From: Balanoglossus misakiensis
Lineage: Eukaryota > Hemichordata
DNA length: 64,000 nucleotides
Direction of reading: 5' to 3'
Assembly (NCBI GenBank): GCA_040954595.2
Contig: CM082587.2
Span: 10,044,001 to 10,108,000 of the forward strand
Under the pieces are notes generated by a model. That model made no database searches and was not told where the DNA came from. It saw only the letters and a list, made by a program, of their open reading frames with translations. A program made the translations under genes and the position numbers. This document shows, piece by piece, positions 43,857-55,951 of this stretch. Each line of letters opens with the position of its first letter. Position 1 is the first letter of the stretch.

Positions 43857-44545
43857 CAGGGTTCGACACTGGTATAAAAATGTTCACTATCCCGCAGGAC
43901 CAGTAAAATGTATAATTCAGTGGTCCTGTGAAATATTTGCTAGTCCTGTCAACAAGTCTCATGATTTTCACATTTTTCGTAGCAATAAGGGAATCTGGAA
44001 AGGGATGTATTGAGAGGTATGCATATGGCATGCTGGAAATGAGGCTACATGTACAAATGTCACAGGCCAAAAGACTAAATAAGAGCTGGGAATTTATCTT
44101 TGCTGAATCTACATTGGCTTTGCAATCGCTTTATCAAAAAGAAACTTCCATAACAACCTGTACACTTGACAAGTCAAGGCAGGCGTAAATGTATCAATTT
44201 GTAAGCATAACCCATTCAAAATATGCAAATTAGGAAAAGACGCATATGCATTCTTTGCGTCCCCAGAGACACACACAGGAAATCAAGCGAGTGCGACCAC
44301 TAGCTGGAAGAGCTGAATTCAATGCATTGCCTTACGATGTTCAAAATACAGGGGGGTGATGATCATTAACAGAACAACGGTCCACTTTCACTCACGCTGA
44401 TCATGGCAAAACAAACGATGATGTTTAGCGTGTTTACTTGTCTGAAAGTCACTATCCCGCCGGACTACTGGCAAAAACATTTTACTGGTCCTTACAGAAA
44501 ATTACTAGACTCGGGATAGTGGGCCAGCGTGTATGTCGAACCCTG
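43857..44545. mobile_element. hAT-like element in an intron
   Basis: Ends CAGGGTTCGACA and inverse TGTCGAACCCTG, with GCATGAC directly outside both ends (7-8 bp duplication depending on how the end is drawn). CACTATCCCG occurs inverted near both ends. No transposase seen. Confidence 0.75.
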
Positions 44546-45225
44546 CATGACTGGTCGGCCCAGCCTCAAGCAGTTCAAAAATAATGTACACCCAAAAGGA
44601 ACATGGTCTTAGAGTTTTTGTGCCAACCAAAATCAAACGGTCTAATTATGTGGTAGTAATTTTGTCAACAGTCACTAATTGTAAAAAAAAGGTATTAAAG
44701 CAGTGAAAATGCTCTGAGTTGTGGACAGAGTTGCATCACCCAGGAAAATACAGATGAGGTCGTCAAATTGCACCCAAATGAAAAAAAAAATAACGTGGTC
44801 TGGCTGCAAAACGCCTCAGCCAAATTTTGTATAAATTGGGTCCATACAAATGAAAATTGGGTCCACCAAAATTGAAAAGGTGTCTGCAAATATTACAGTA
44901 GTGCTGACCCAGAATTTGAATTGTTGTTGGCATGTAGGGGCCAATATGGTCCATTGCATTTTCTCATCAGGGGCCACCCGTTTGTTTGTATATTGGCCAG
45001 ACTTTTGAAAACAACATATTTTGATCAAACCACCATCTTTTAAATTGCGTCTTTTTCAATAATGTCTTAGCTTTCATTTTTGTGTGTATATACCAAGAAT
45101 GTGGCAGTTTCTTGAAGAGGGTGCACATACGTGTCTAGCAATTTTGGAAATCACTGAAAATAACCCATAAATTGATGAAATATGAGTCAGTTTGAGCCCA
45201 TGAGTCTTGTGCATACTATCAACTA
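44546..45225. other. Intron, no feature recognised
   Basis: Several AAATTGGGTCCA-like phrases near 44820-44870, otherwise nothing. Confidence 0.5.
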
Positions 45226-45407
45226 CTGTGGAACAGGTTATTTTCGCGAGTAATAAATTTAAGCGAAATACGGGAGAGCAAAAAATACGCGAAATATAGT
45301 TGAGAAAGAACAATGTGCATGAGAACGCGAAAATTAACTCTCGCGTAACAGTGGCCTCTTTCGATGTCACGAAAAATTTCAACTCGCGAAAATAACATGT
45401 TTTACAG
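45226..45407. mobile_element. 182-bp TA-site MITE
   Basis: Ends CTGTGGAACAGGTTATTTTC and inverse GAAAATAACATGTTTTACAG, flanked by TA. Interior rich in CGCGAAAAT words. It ends 36 bp before an exon. Confidence 0.8.
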
Positions 45408-45443
45408 TATCTCTAATGTTGTAATGTCTTGGGTTTCTTTCAG

Positions 45444-45562
45444 CTGGGATAATCTGCAGCATGAAAAAAACAAGAACGAGTACCACCAACAATTCGAACA
45501 AATGGATGAGGCACTGGCCGCTTTCAGCCGAAAAGCCAGAGTGTTGAAAACGTGGTGGAAAG
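45444..45562 (+). CDS. Next exon of the coiled-coil-like gene
   Basis: Acceptor GTTTCTTTCAG, donor GTATGG. Joins the previous exon through a split Ser codon and reads WDNLQHEKNKNEYHQQFEQM, DEALAAFSRKARVLKTWWK. Strongly helical, charged, coiled-coil-like. Phase agreement across the long intron supports a real gene. Confidence 0.65.
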
Positions 45563-46233
45563 GTATGGTGAATCTTGACCCCTGTGTGACCTTTACATCC
45601 TGGTTTTTTGTTGGTATAATTGAACCATTTTGAGTTTAAACTCTGGATCAGCCAACCTTACACACTGAATCTGTGCATATAGTTGTAAATCATCCCAAAA
45701 CAATAATATTGTCTACTACACAAAAGGGACGCATGTTGTGTGTAATGTTGAATCATATGCCAACAAAACACAGGTGTTTCTAAAACGTGTAATGAGCAGA
45801 ACCTACAGTAATGACCAATAATGAACTTGAAATAGATAGAATGATTAAAGGCACATAAGCTGCAACTTTTGGGATAATTATCATAATTTTTGTTTCAAAC
45901 TGCACTACCATTAGTCCATGCAGATGAAGGCAGTGAACTATACACAAGCATTATAAACCCTAAATATGAGTGCATATGCAAGTTTTAACCAGATAAATAA
46001 TAAAGCTTTGCCGCAAGCAAATATGGCCGTCACCGTGGGAAAAAGCAATGAAAATGTTGCATTTCCGGTTGTGAAACTTCATAAACAAAACATGATCTCA
46101 TCCACTTGAGCTCATGGAAGTATATGTACACTGCTGTGACATTATATTTTCCTTTTTCATTGTAATATTGCACTTTTTTTAACAATTGCAGGAATTTTCG
46201 TTTTTCTTTAATTTTTGGCCATTTTGCCATAAA
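45563..46233. other. Intron, no feature recognised
   Basis: AT-rich sequence, short frames only. Confidence 0.5.
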
Positions 46234-46235
46234 TA

Positions 46236-47174
46236 CCGTATATTCTCGCAATTAAGCGCCACCCATGATTAGGCGCCAGTGATACCTGACTTTGCTACTT
46301 TTTACTTAAAATTAAGCGCCAGGAATTTTTTTTAATTTGAGGTGTGTGGACGTACGTGAATCATGGCAAGTACTACCAGGGTTTAGGGATCTTGTCAAAA
46401 TCAACGGGGGCTTGCTGCGTGAATAATAATTGACCTGAGCAGACAATGCATGCTTTGGGCTGATGTGCTATTTATTTACAAGATGAAATCGGGCACATGT
46501 CAACCTCCTGATTTATGTAAATAATTATTCACTGCAAAAGACACAGGTGCCGGGCGTCTAGACACTTGTCTTTTTCCTGTCGATCGATCGGCAGCCGCTT
46601 ACGTTACCGGCACTACCACCCAAGTTTGACCATATGGCCAGGGCTTTGAAATAATAGGACTTGTTTCAAGTTGTGAATGTTTGCGGTATTAATTTTCTCA
46701 TGAATATTCACGCAACGTGAGTATTCAGGCAACCTTGCCTGACCTTACATGTGTGAGAGCATGTGATTACAAAGACGCACTTGGACTAAACCACTATACG
46801 TCAGTAGATTTTGTTGATGGTTCAGCCAGCATACTGTAATGCTGCTCGTAGTATTCACTTCGTTGACAACTTTATATTTCTGGAATATTTATTAGACAAT
46901 ACATTGAACTGACTGTATTTGAATAGAAAATGTTAAAACTTTACATATGAATTCGAAACAGCCATTCAGTCACTGCGGACACCCCCTTAGGAGAACACTC
47001 ATTGGAACGTCCCAAATCATTTGCATATGAATTAACAGGGTACAGTACATATATATACAGGGCGACCCATGAAAAAGCGCCACCGGTTCTTGAAAGACTC
47101 ATTTCTGCCTTTGTTTAGGCGCCACCAAAATTTGAAATGGTTAAAAAGTGGCGCTTATTTGTGAGAATATACGG
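46236..47174. mobile_element. TA-site TIR element (CCGTATATTC family), copy A
   Basis: Ends CCGTATATTCTCGCAATTAA and inverse CACAAATAAGCGCCACTT-type text ending GAATATACGG; TA at 46234-46235 and 47175-47176. GCGCCA/TGGCGC words recur near both ends. No transposase. Copy B lies at 51559-52494 in opposite orientation. Confidence 0.85.
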
Positions 47175-47545
47175 TAAGTGTTGAGCTTGATATATCATCA
47201 TGAAATATCATTTAATAGACATAATTAAAAGTATATATGAGATTATTTAAAACTTTAATTTTTTTATCCAGTTGCAGCTCATAAAATTGTACCTTTAAGC
47301 TATGACCCCATCTTATTGTGGAATTTTTTATCCAGTTGCAGCTCATGTACCTTTAATATGGAGCAATAACGACCAAAAATAACCACATGCAGTTCCCACC
47401 CATCACCGGACTCATGCCATCTATGACAATTTGATAGATACAAATTTGAAAGTAATTAGCAAAAACGAACAGCGATGAGCAATAAAAAGCAAGAGATACA
47501 TAACATGAATAAATAACGAGCCACTAATATGACCTGTCAAGAAAT

Positions 47546-47730
47546 TACCCCACTATCACATAAAGAGATCTCTTTATGTGTTAGTAGGGTATATGGCAAG
47601 GACTGAACATAGCGTAAGCGCTCGTATGACGTGAAACGGGGAGATTATCTGAGCTGTTGATTTTTCGATTTTAGCTACTTTACAGTACGGAATACTAACA
47701 AAGCATTTTTTCTGACGCCTGTGGTTTCCA
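47546..47730. repeat. Second copy of the palindrome-bordered repeat
   Basis: An imperfect palindrome around CACATAAAGAGATCTCTTTA (47557-47576) is followed by GAACATAGCG, GCGCTCGTATGACG and GACGCCTGTGGTTT, in the same order and spacing as at 13280-13420. Left of the palindrome the two loci do not align convincingly. Confidence 0.75.
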
Positions 47731-47997
47731 ATGATGAATATAAGCAGCATATAAGTCACGTTCCACGAGTTAGCTTGACACACAACCTGAGTTGCTCGGT
47801 GTCTGTTCAGATTTTGGAGCATGCCCCACATTATCAGTTTGCCTTGAATAAACTTTGACATCTCCACAACACATTATTAAGTTTTTATTTTCTGAACTAG
47901 CTGTGGACTCCGGAAAAATATTGGCGAAATTGTTTTTGACCAAAAATTGTCTGTACAAACACATATAATGACCAACTTCTTTCAGTCAGCCCTGTAA

Positions 47998-48030
47998 CAG
48001 ACAGGCAGACACACAGACAGACAGAGACGT
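47998..48030. repeat. (CAGA)n microsatellite
   Basis: Short run of CAGACAGGCAGACACACAGA type. Confidence 0.8.
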
Positions 48031-48119
48031 TCACTGACGTGCCATTCACTCTTAAAATATTTAATAGATGGTGGTCTCTGTAACAGCTGGCCTATTAAAG
48101 TTATGTAAACATGTCTAAG

Positions 48120-48660
48120 TTGGGGGTACCAACTCCTTGTAAAGAGTAACTTTCAAAGCAACTGAACAATTGGTTTTGGAGAAGTTTTGATATAAACCAA
48201 AAAGAAATTTATGAAACGCAATCCAACAATCAGTTTCACAGAAAACAATTTTTGAATGTTCAAAAGTGGCAAAAAAACACAAATGTGCAAATATCTCCAT
48301 AATTGTACAATATCTTCAATCACCTCAAGGAACATGTCTGCCATAGTTTATAGCAATGTGACAAGCGGTTTCAGAGAAAACAATTTTTGACAAAAATTGC
48401 AAATTTTTTACCAATCTTGCAATTATGCAAATATCGCAAATTGTTTTACACCATCTTTTTTGGGTTATCTCTAGGAACACGCCTAACAAATTTCAAACTT
48501 CAAAGCACTCTGACATGCAGTTTTGCAACAATTTAAACAAAAAAAATATGGTAAATCAGACAACCTGTAAGAAGCTTCATACTAAATTTCAAGAAAGTCA
48601 GCCTATCACTTCAGAAATGAAGATTTTTTTACTGATAATGTGGAAAAAAGACAAAAAAAT
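48120..48660. repeat. Weak ~130-bp tandem repeat
   Basis: GTTTCAGAGAAAACAATTTTTG-like and AATTGTACAATATC/AATTGTTTTACACCATC-like phrases recur with heavy divergence; no coding. Confidence 0.45.
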
Positions 48661-48671
48661 AATAAGACTTA

Positions 48672-49409
48672 GGGAGCATTCGTTTTTTACAGGGAGGGGG
48701 GGGCCGGTGGAATTTGAGTCGCCGACTAAATGTAAAAGGCAACCCCCCCTGGAAATTACTTTTCTAAAATGTGACCCCCCCCCCCCCCAAAAAAAAAATA
48801 AAGTTTATCCACCGGATTAAACTTATCATGGACACAGCGCTCCCATGAAAAGAATTTGAAACCGATGTTTCCTCTCATCAGTGGGTAGTAAAACTGAACA
48901 TTGTTTTTTTTTTTTAGTATTTGTATTCTGTGTTGGGAGACATTGTAAACCGAGAATTGAAGGGGGTGGGTTTGGGAGGGGGTGTCCCCCTCCCACGTAA
49001 GAAAATTTTATAAAATACAGAGCTCAAAGCTGCATTTTAATGAACCCAGCAAAAGCAAATTAACGTCGCCGCTCAAAGTTATCATGGGGTGGGGGCAAGT
49101 CCCCTGACCTGGGACACTAGATAAACCAGTCAATGATTGTAAGGTGTTGATGAATGGAGGGGGTGGGTGTGGGAGGGGGTGTCCCCCTCCCACATTAGAA
49201 AATTTTGTAAAATAAAGGACGCGAAACTGCATTTTTGTGGACTCAAAATAAATATTTAGCCGTCAAAGTTTTCAAGTCCCCCCTTTCAGTCCCTATATAA
49301 TAATCCCTTGATTATAAAATTTGTCCCCCCCTAAAAACTGCTTTGTAAAAGTAAACCCCCCCCTGATTTCCACCGGCCCCCCCCCTCCCTGTAAAAAACG
49401 AATGCTCCC
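48672..49409. mobile_element. G-rich TIR element, second family member
   Basis: Ends GGGAGCATTCGTTTTTTACA and inverse, each followed by an AGGGAGGGGGGG run; exact TTA duplication at 48669-48671 and 49410-49412. The interior is the inverse of the 32.3-33.3 kb element (GGGAGGGGGTGTCCCCCTCCC palindromes), although the terminal sequences differ beyond GGGA. Confidence 0.88.
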
Positions 49410-49748
49410 TTAAGGCCAGGAAGAAAAAAATAAATTGTTCATGGAATTGCTGCTTCTACTTTGGCTGTTTTGGAATTTTTATTGTTTTGGATCGTGGCAA
49501 ATTCTTACTTAGAACTGCATTACAAATATTCTTAGTACTGCCTTTGGTGGCGCCCTACACTTTCTCAGGTTTTCGCGAGCACAGGATTTTGAATTAGACT
49601 TCCGACATGTTTGGACTGAGTTGACCGCAAACACATTGTTCTGATGTCTGAATTTGGGCGAATGACAACGCAAAGTGGGTAGCTTTGGGCACAAATTTCC
49701 TCGTTCTATATTAGTACATGTTGGTACATGTCACATCATGAGTATTAA

Positions 49749-50481
49749 GGTGGCATTGCATGAAAAGTTGTGATTTTTGCCAAATTTTACTTTTTTACAT
49801 AAATCGGTAGGCCTAATACTCACCCACATCCTGACTAATACGTCTTGGCGGAAATGGTGCACAATCACCCCCAAATAGCACTTTTCTGAATGAGTTCACA
49901 GATTAACAAATAGGTGTCAACAATGCAAATGGCCGTTTTTCTCGGTTTGCATTTTCGCTGCTTTTGACAACTTCGGACTAAAATAGCTTCGCCCTGCATT
50001 GGCCGAATTTGCTCAAATTTTGACAGGGAATTGTGTATGACCCATCCAACAAAACGCTAGTTTTGTTTGTCGATAAAGTGTCCCTGGCGGGAATAAACTC
50101 TGATTCAATACAACTCACCGTGAATTTGATCAAATTTTCAGAAAATCTAACTTTCAAACGCTGTTACTCCTCAATGGAAGCAGATAACGCAAAACAAAAT
50201 TAGCGTTTTTTTGCATGTGTACTTTAGTTTCGAATGACATATTAAGATGCATGATGCATGGTCAACTTTTTTACCTATTTTAAATTTCATGACATAATAT
50301 CAAAAAATGGGTTTTTTCACCCAAAATCGCCACCATTTCCGGGGATCAATAATATTTGCAACTCAAACAAAAGTTCAAAATCTCAGCTTCCAGAATATAT
50401 ATTGTTTATGGGGGTTTAAACTTTGTCTTTGATGAGAAATAGGCCTCTGAAAAAGTCTCGACGGTTTCATGCAGTGCCACC
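49749..50481. mobile_element. TTAA-site MITE (GGTGGCATTGCATG family), copy A
   Basis: TTAA at 49745-49748 and 50482-50485; ends GGTGGCATTGCATGAAAA and inverse TTTCATGCAGTGCCACC. 733 bp. Copy B, inverted, lies at 55952-56675. A piggyBac-type target site is inferred. Confidence 0.88.
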
Positions 50482-50485
50482 TTAA

Positions 50486-51557
50486 GTTGATCACCTACAT
50501 TCGATGTGACGACAAACAGATTTGTTCGAAAGACGCTATTCAGTGTTTGTCCTGATGTTTCGTTCTGTAATTTGTTTAACAAGATCGTCACAGCAGATTG
50601 ATGGTGCATTTGATTGAATGAAAATTACATCAAAAGTATAAAAATATATGACAGTGACAAAACACATGGTTGTGTTGATGTTATAGCAGGATCTGAGGTA
50701 TCAAATCTGCAGCGAGTTCAACATGAAGTCTGTAGTTTCCAATGTGTTTACTTCTGGCAATCAATTTGCACACAAAGCCATTCCATCTACTTCTGCCTGT
50801 ACAGCACCATCTGATACTGGCAGCCACATTTAAAATGCGATTTTAATCATGATGTCCACTGTTACTGAAGTCGGTCTGCCTGACAAAATAGATGGTTTCC
50901 ACAAACTATTACAATGATATTATTCAGCTGTTTGATGAACTTGGTGCAGACTGGAACAAATTAGACATGGCTACCGTGACCAGAAGAGTGTGTGTGCAGT
51001 GAGAGATAGTCTGTACAGTGTTGTTAGACCATTGTGTAAAAAATGTAGAGACAGTTGTAAAGAGACCAAGAGATGGGGCTAAAGTAAAATGAAAAACATT
51101 CAAATGCGAGGTCCCACCAGGACAATATTAAAGGACAATACTAAATTGTTGGATTTCAGTGATTTGCTGTGCATTTTATTTTATTCTGAGAGCCTGTTGA
51201 AATACTTGTGCAAACACCAACTGTAAATGTAATTGCCTATATGTTATTATTGGGAAATATAGTATTGAATTCAGTTACAAGTACAGTACATGTATCAGAG
51301 ATATTTCTGGTTAAAATGGAAACAATTATCTCGCAATGTCTGCATCTGTGCCAATATGCCAGAGAACCACGGTTTACCTTCAGCCTAAAAAAAATTAAAT
51401 TTTTTTTTTCGCTCGCCGCTCCTGGAACTAGGGCCAAAAAATCCAATGAACAAGATTTTTTTTCTCTGGCCTAACATCAATATAAGTGTTTGCTGCTCCA
51501 TTTTATGTAGATGGGAATTTATATGGGGTTTGTAAAGTTTCTTCACACATTCAGAGT
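50486..51557. other. Intron, possible decayed coding relic at 50690-51070
   Basis: Short protein-like phrases occur in shifting frames (VRDSLYSVVRPLCKKCRDSC near 51000), but I cannot assign them. The remainder is AT-rich. Confidence 0.3.
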
Positions 51558-51558
51558 A

Positions 51559-52494
51559 CCGTATATTCTCACAAATAAGCGCCACTTTTTAACCATTTCA
51601 AATTTTGGTGGCGCCTAAACAAAGGCAGAAATGAGTCTTTCAAGAACCGGTGGCGCTTATTCATGGGTCGCCCTGTATATATATACTGCACCCTGTTAAT
51701 TCATATGCAAATGATTTGGGACGTTCCAATGAGTGTTCTCCTAAGGGGGTGTCCGCAGTGAATGAATGGCTGTTTCGAATTCATATGTAAAGTTTTAACA
51801 TTTTCTATTCAAATACAGTCAGTTCAATGTATTGTCTAATAAATATTCCAGAAATAAAAAGTTGTCAACGAAGTGAATACTACAAGCAGCATTACAGTAT
51901 TCTGGCTGAACCATCAACAAAATCTACTGACGTATAGTGGTTTAGTCCAAGTGCGTCTTTGTAATCACATGCTCTCACACATGTAAGGTCAGGCAAGGTT
52001 GCGTGCATACTCACTTTGCGTGAATATTCATGAGAAAATTAATACCGCAAACATTCACAACTTGAAACTAGTCCTATTATTTCAAAGCCCTGGCCATATG
52101 GTCAAACTTGGGTGGTAGTGCTGGTAACGTAAAGCAGCTGCCGATCGATCGACAGGAAAAAGACAAGTGTCTAGACGCCGGGCACCTGTGTCTTTTGCAG
52201 TGAATAATAATTTACATAAATTAGGAGGTTGACATGTGCCCGATTTCATCTTGTAAATAAATAGCACATCAGCCCAAAGCATGCATTGTCTGCTCAGGTC
52301 AATTATTATTCACGCAGCAAGCCCCCGTTGATTTTGACAAGATCCCTAAACCCTGGTAGCACTTGCCATGATTCACGTACGTCCACAAACCTCAAAAAAA
52401 AAATTTCCTGGCGCTTAATTTTAAGTAAAAAGTAGCAAAGTCAGGTATCACTGGCGCCTAATCATGGGTGGCGCTTAATTGTGAGAATATACGG
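51559..52494. mobile_element. TA-site TIR element (CCGTATATTC family), copy B
   Basis: Ends CCGTATATTCTCACAAATAA and inverse; TA at 51557-51558 and 52495-52496. Closely matches the inverse of copy A over its whole length (936 against 939 bp). Confidence 0.87.
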
Positions 52495-52496
52495 TA

Positions 52497-53090
52497 TGTC
52501 AGTTCACATAGATGAAAACATCTAAGTCAACGCACAACATTTCAAGTTATGCAAAAACTAACCAACACTTGAGCACAAATACCAAGAACATCAAACCAGC
52601 GTGAACGAAGTCATTGACAATGACTTTTTTCCAGCAATGATATGAAATTAAACAACTGTTTAGTTCCATGGAAATGGTCATGATAATTGACACTGATTGC
52701 ATAACTTCAGATGACTATTATGAAATTGGAAACGATCGTCATTTCCACAGTATTTGTGATTACCCATTCTGTCAATTTCTAGGATGTTATTGGTCATTAC
52801 TGCAAATTTCTGCTCATTACTGCTCGTTACAAGTTTTACAAACACCCAGAAGTCATTTAGAAAGGCACAACATAACAAGTCCATGAAAACTAAGCATGAA
52901 TCATTGTCATGTAGCCTGCATAAAGTAAAACTTGATGGATTCTTACACAATTTGCATTACATGGCCTGTGTACTGCAAAGACAAAGCCTGGAGTTATAGA
53001 GGGTGTTTGTATCGCGGGAAGCTGTCTTTTGTGTCACATGCAGTCAAATTACTCCTCATTTTCCTGAACTACATCTGTTTGCTTTTTTCA
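52497..53090. other. Intron, no feature recognised
   Basis: Ends with a good acceptor (GTTTGCTTTTTTCAG) just before the 87-bp minisatellite. Confidence 0.5.
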
Positions 53091-53990
53091 GACACGAGAA
53101 ACTAGATGCTGGTTAGCAGGATGGAGAACACTGATCTGTGTGCCACCTGGCAGATTGAAGTCCGACTACCAATAGTACCATGCAGAAACTAGATGCTGGT
53201 TTGCAGGATGGAGAACACTGATCTGTGTGCCACCTGGCAGATTGAAGTCCGACTACCAATAGTACCATGCAGAGACTAGATGCTGGTTTGCAGGATGGAG
53301 AACACTGATCTGTGTGCCAACTGGCAGATTGAAGTCCGACTACCAATAGTACCATGCAGAGACTAGATGCTGGTTTGCAGGATGGAGAACACTGATCTGT
53401 GTGCCAACTGGCAGATTGAAGTCCGACTACCAATAGTACCATGCAGAAACTAGATGCTGGTTTGCAGGATGGAGAACACTGATCTGTGTGCCAACTGGCA
53501 GATTGAAGTCCGACTACCAATAGTACCATGCAGAAACTAGATGCTGGTTTGCAGGATGGAGAACACTGATCTGTGTGCCAACTGGCAGATTGAAGTCCGA
53601 CTACCAATAGTACCATGCAGAAACTAGATGCTGGTTTGCAGGATGGAGAACACTGATCTGTGTGCCAACTGGCAGATTGAAGTCCGACTACCAATAGTAC
53701 CATGCAGAAACTAGATGCTGGTTTGCAGGATGGAGAACACTGATCTGTGTGCCAACTGGCAGATTGAAGTCCGACTACCAATAGTACCATGCAGAAACTA
53801 AATGCTGGTTTGCAGGATGGAGAACACTGATCTGTGTGCCACCTGGCAGATTGAAGTCCGACTACCAATAGTACCATGCAGAAACTAGATGCTGGTTTGC
53901 AGGATGGAGAACACTGATCTGTGTGCCAACTGGCAGATTGAAGTCCGACTACCAATAGTACCAAGCAGAAACTAGATGCTGCGTTGCAGG
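53091..53990. repeat. 87-bp minisatellite, ten units, beginning at a splice acceptor
   Basis: GATGCTGGTTTGCAGGATGG and CAGATTGAAGTCCGACTACC alternate every 87 bp. The period equals 29 codons, so frames on both strands repeat; the minus strand is open for 283 codons. The array starts straight after a polypyrimidine-AG acceptor and grades into a diverged unit at 53964-54160. It appears to be an amplified exon portion. In the plus direction the units carry stops. Confidence 0.92.
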
Positions 53991-54260
53991 ATGGCGGAGA
54001 TTGATTTGTATGCCACCATAGCAGAGGAATGCGGCCAGATGATTTGGACCAGAAGTCCCACTACCATGCAGAAACTAGATGCAGGATGGCGAATATTGAT
54101 CTCCATGCCAACTGGCAAAGATGATTTGGACCAGAAGTCCCACTACCATGCAGTCTCCATGATGCCTCATCTGTCAACAGAGCTCCGTAGACGCATGGAC
54201 TCCCAGCTTGCAGTGCTTACGGTAGTTTTGGGGGCATCCCTGCAATGCATTTTTATATAA
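53991..54260 (+). CDS. Possible last exon of the coiled-coil-like gene
   Basis: Open frame MAEIDLYATIAEECGQMIWT, DLDQKSHYHAVSMMPHLSTE, LRRRMDSQLAVLTVVLGASL to TAA near 54260. KLDA and AEECGQ text looks like the natural sequence from which the minisatellite upstream was derived. Direct in-phase joining to the 45562 donor was not achieved, so an exon or the true acceptor is missing. Confidence 0.35.
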   Translation: MAEIDLYATIAEECGQMIWTRSPTTMQKLDAGWRILISMPTGKDDLDQKSHYHAVSMMPHLSTELRRRMDSQLAVLTVVLGASLQCIFI

Positions 54261-55492
54261 TTGTGTAAATTTAGTTAATTTCAGTGTACACATCTGTATT
54301 TGAACAGTTTATTTATATAGGTATATTAAGTTATTTTGTCAGTTGTTACTTGTAGTTATAGTTAGTTATAATATAGTATAGTTATAGGGTATTTATGTTT
54401 GTTTGTTTGTTTGTTTGTGTGGTGTAAGTGTGTGTGTCATTCAACGTGTGGGGTACATGTTTATAATACCACGGTCACACTGGTAAAAATTTGCAACGTT
54501 TCGGAGACACTATTTGCCTTTTGTAAACACAGAGAATTAATCCTTTGAGTCGCTTGTGTCCACACACATAAAGTTTATGTATAGGCGCTGAGGCTCGGCC
54601 CCATAGACAATGGGTTGCGGAGAGGTGTTAATCCTTACATCAGGTCTGGTTGCCAAAACCGTCTCAAAATTGATAACCAGTGATTCAAATTGCCCATTTG
54701 ACATCAAACCTTCAATATTCATAAAAGATGTCAATTTTCTATGAGTTACAATTATTGTTTTTATAATGTACAGAAAAGTTTACATTGGATCACTTAATCA
54801 TTCAGCCATTTATTTTCTTTGATTTTGAATATATCAAGTTTTGTTTACACTTCCCTGACTGTGTGCTTTACGATAAAATAGTACACTTGACGTCAGGGGT
54901 ACCATGTGCAAATGTCCACTACCGAGCTTGGAGTAGGAATTCTTGAGCATTCAGAAAAAAAAAATCTCTGCATTCAGAAATTTTTTTTCTCTGTCATTCA
55001 ATTTTGATTTTGAATATATCTCATTTGTTTACACATGGTTCCATGACTGTGAGTTTTAAGATACACATTTTCATTGATTTGTTTCACAGTATAATCTAAT
55101 GTGGCTGTTGGTCCACATTGAATGGTACTGTGACGTGTTGTCTGCAGTGAGGTTTGATACAGCTCCCAGCAGACACCACTTTGTGTGAATTTCTTCACGT
55201 CATCGCCAATTTGTCTCTTTTGTGGGTTATTTGTTTGGTGTTATGATTTCGCCCCTTTAACTGTCGATCCAGTAGAGACAGTGTCATTAACAATGGATTG
55301 CCATGCATAACTTGACGAGGAGAGTCCATGGAAAATCAGTTTTATTCAAGAACTGGATTAGGTGGAGCCTTGGAAGACTAAATCGTAGAATTTGTAATAA
55401 TAACCGTTGACCCTTTGATACAAGGTGTCAGTTAAGAATTTGGAGTCGCTTACTGGTAAAATTTCAGATAATGTGGACCATGAAATTGAGAG
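54261..55492. other. Downstream region with one dispersed repeat
   Basis: 54261-54440 is AT-rich with TAGTTATA and TTTG runs, plausible 3' UTR. 54500-54680 is a copy of the repeat at 19690-19870. No gene. Confidence 0.5.
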
Positions 55493-55951
55493 TTCGTTCC
55501 TAGGTAGAGTTGACTTTTCAGAGCCCTCTGACTCAGAGCCCTCTGACTCAGAGCCCCTCAGAGCCCTCTGAAGTTTCAGAACCTCAGAACCCGGACCTCA
55601 GAATTCTTGTTGACCTCAGATATGACCCCAAAATGTACCTGTATAATTAAATTTAATGATTACAAATGGGTATAATGTTGCCAAAATTACTCCCGCTGAA
55701 AATACGACGTACTACGTTGTATGGCAAGTGCGAGATCGTGACTGCCTATTACCCGCCATATTTGTTTTCGAAGTTTATGTCGATTTCAGATTCAGATTCA
55801 GCCAGGGATTCCGATTCACCAGTAACGCGCTACTTTTCTTTTTTTGCTTGCATTGCATTACAAATATAAACGTATTTTGTAGCACACAACAAAATAAATC
55901 GCAAGAAGAAACACCAAAAGAAGAGAATTTGGAAATCAATTCAATACTTAA

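Noticed and set aside
53113-53964. 283-codon minus-strand frame with a 29-residue repeat
   Set aside because: Generated by the 87-bp minisatellite; no acceptor, start context or non-repeat extension supports it.
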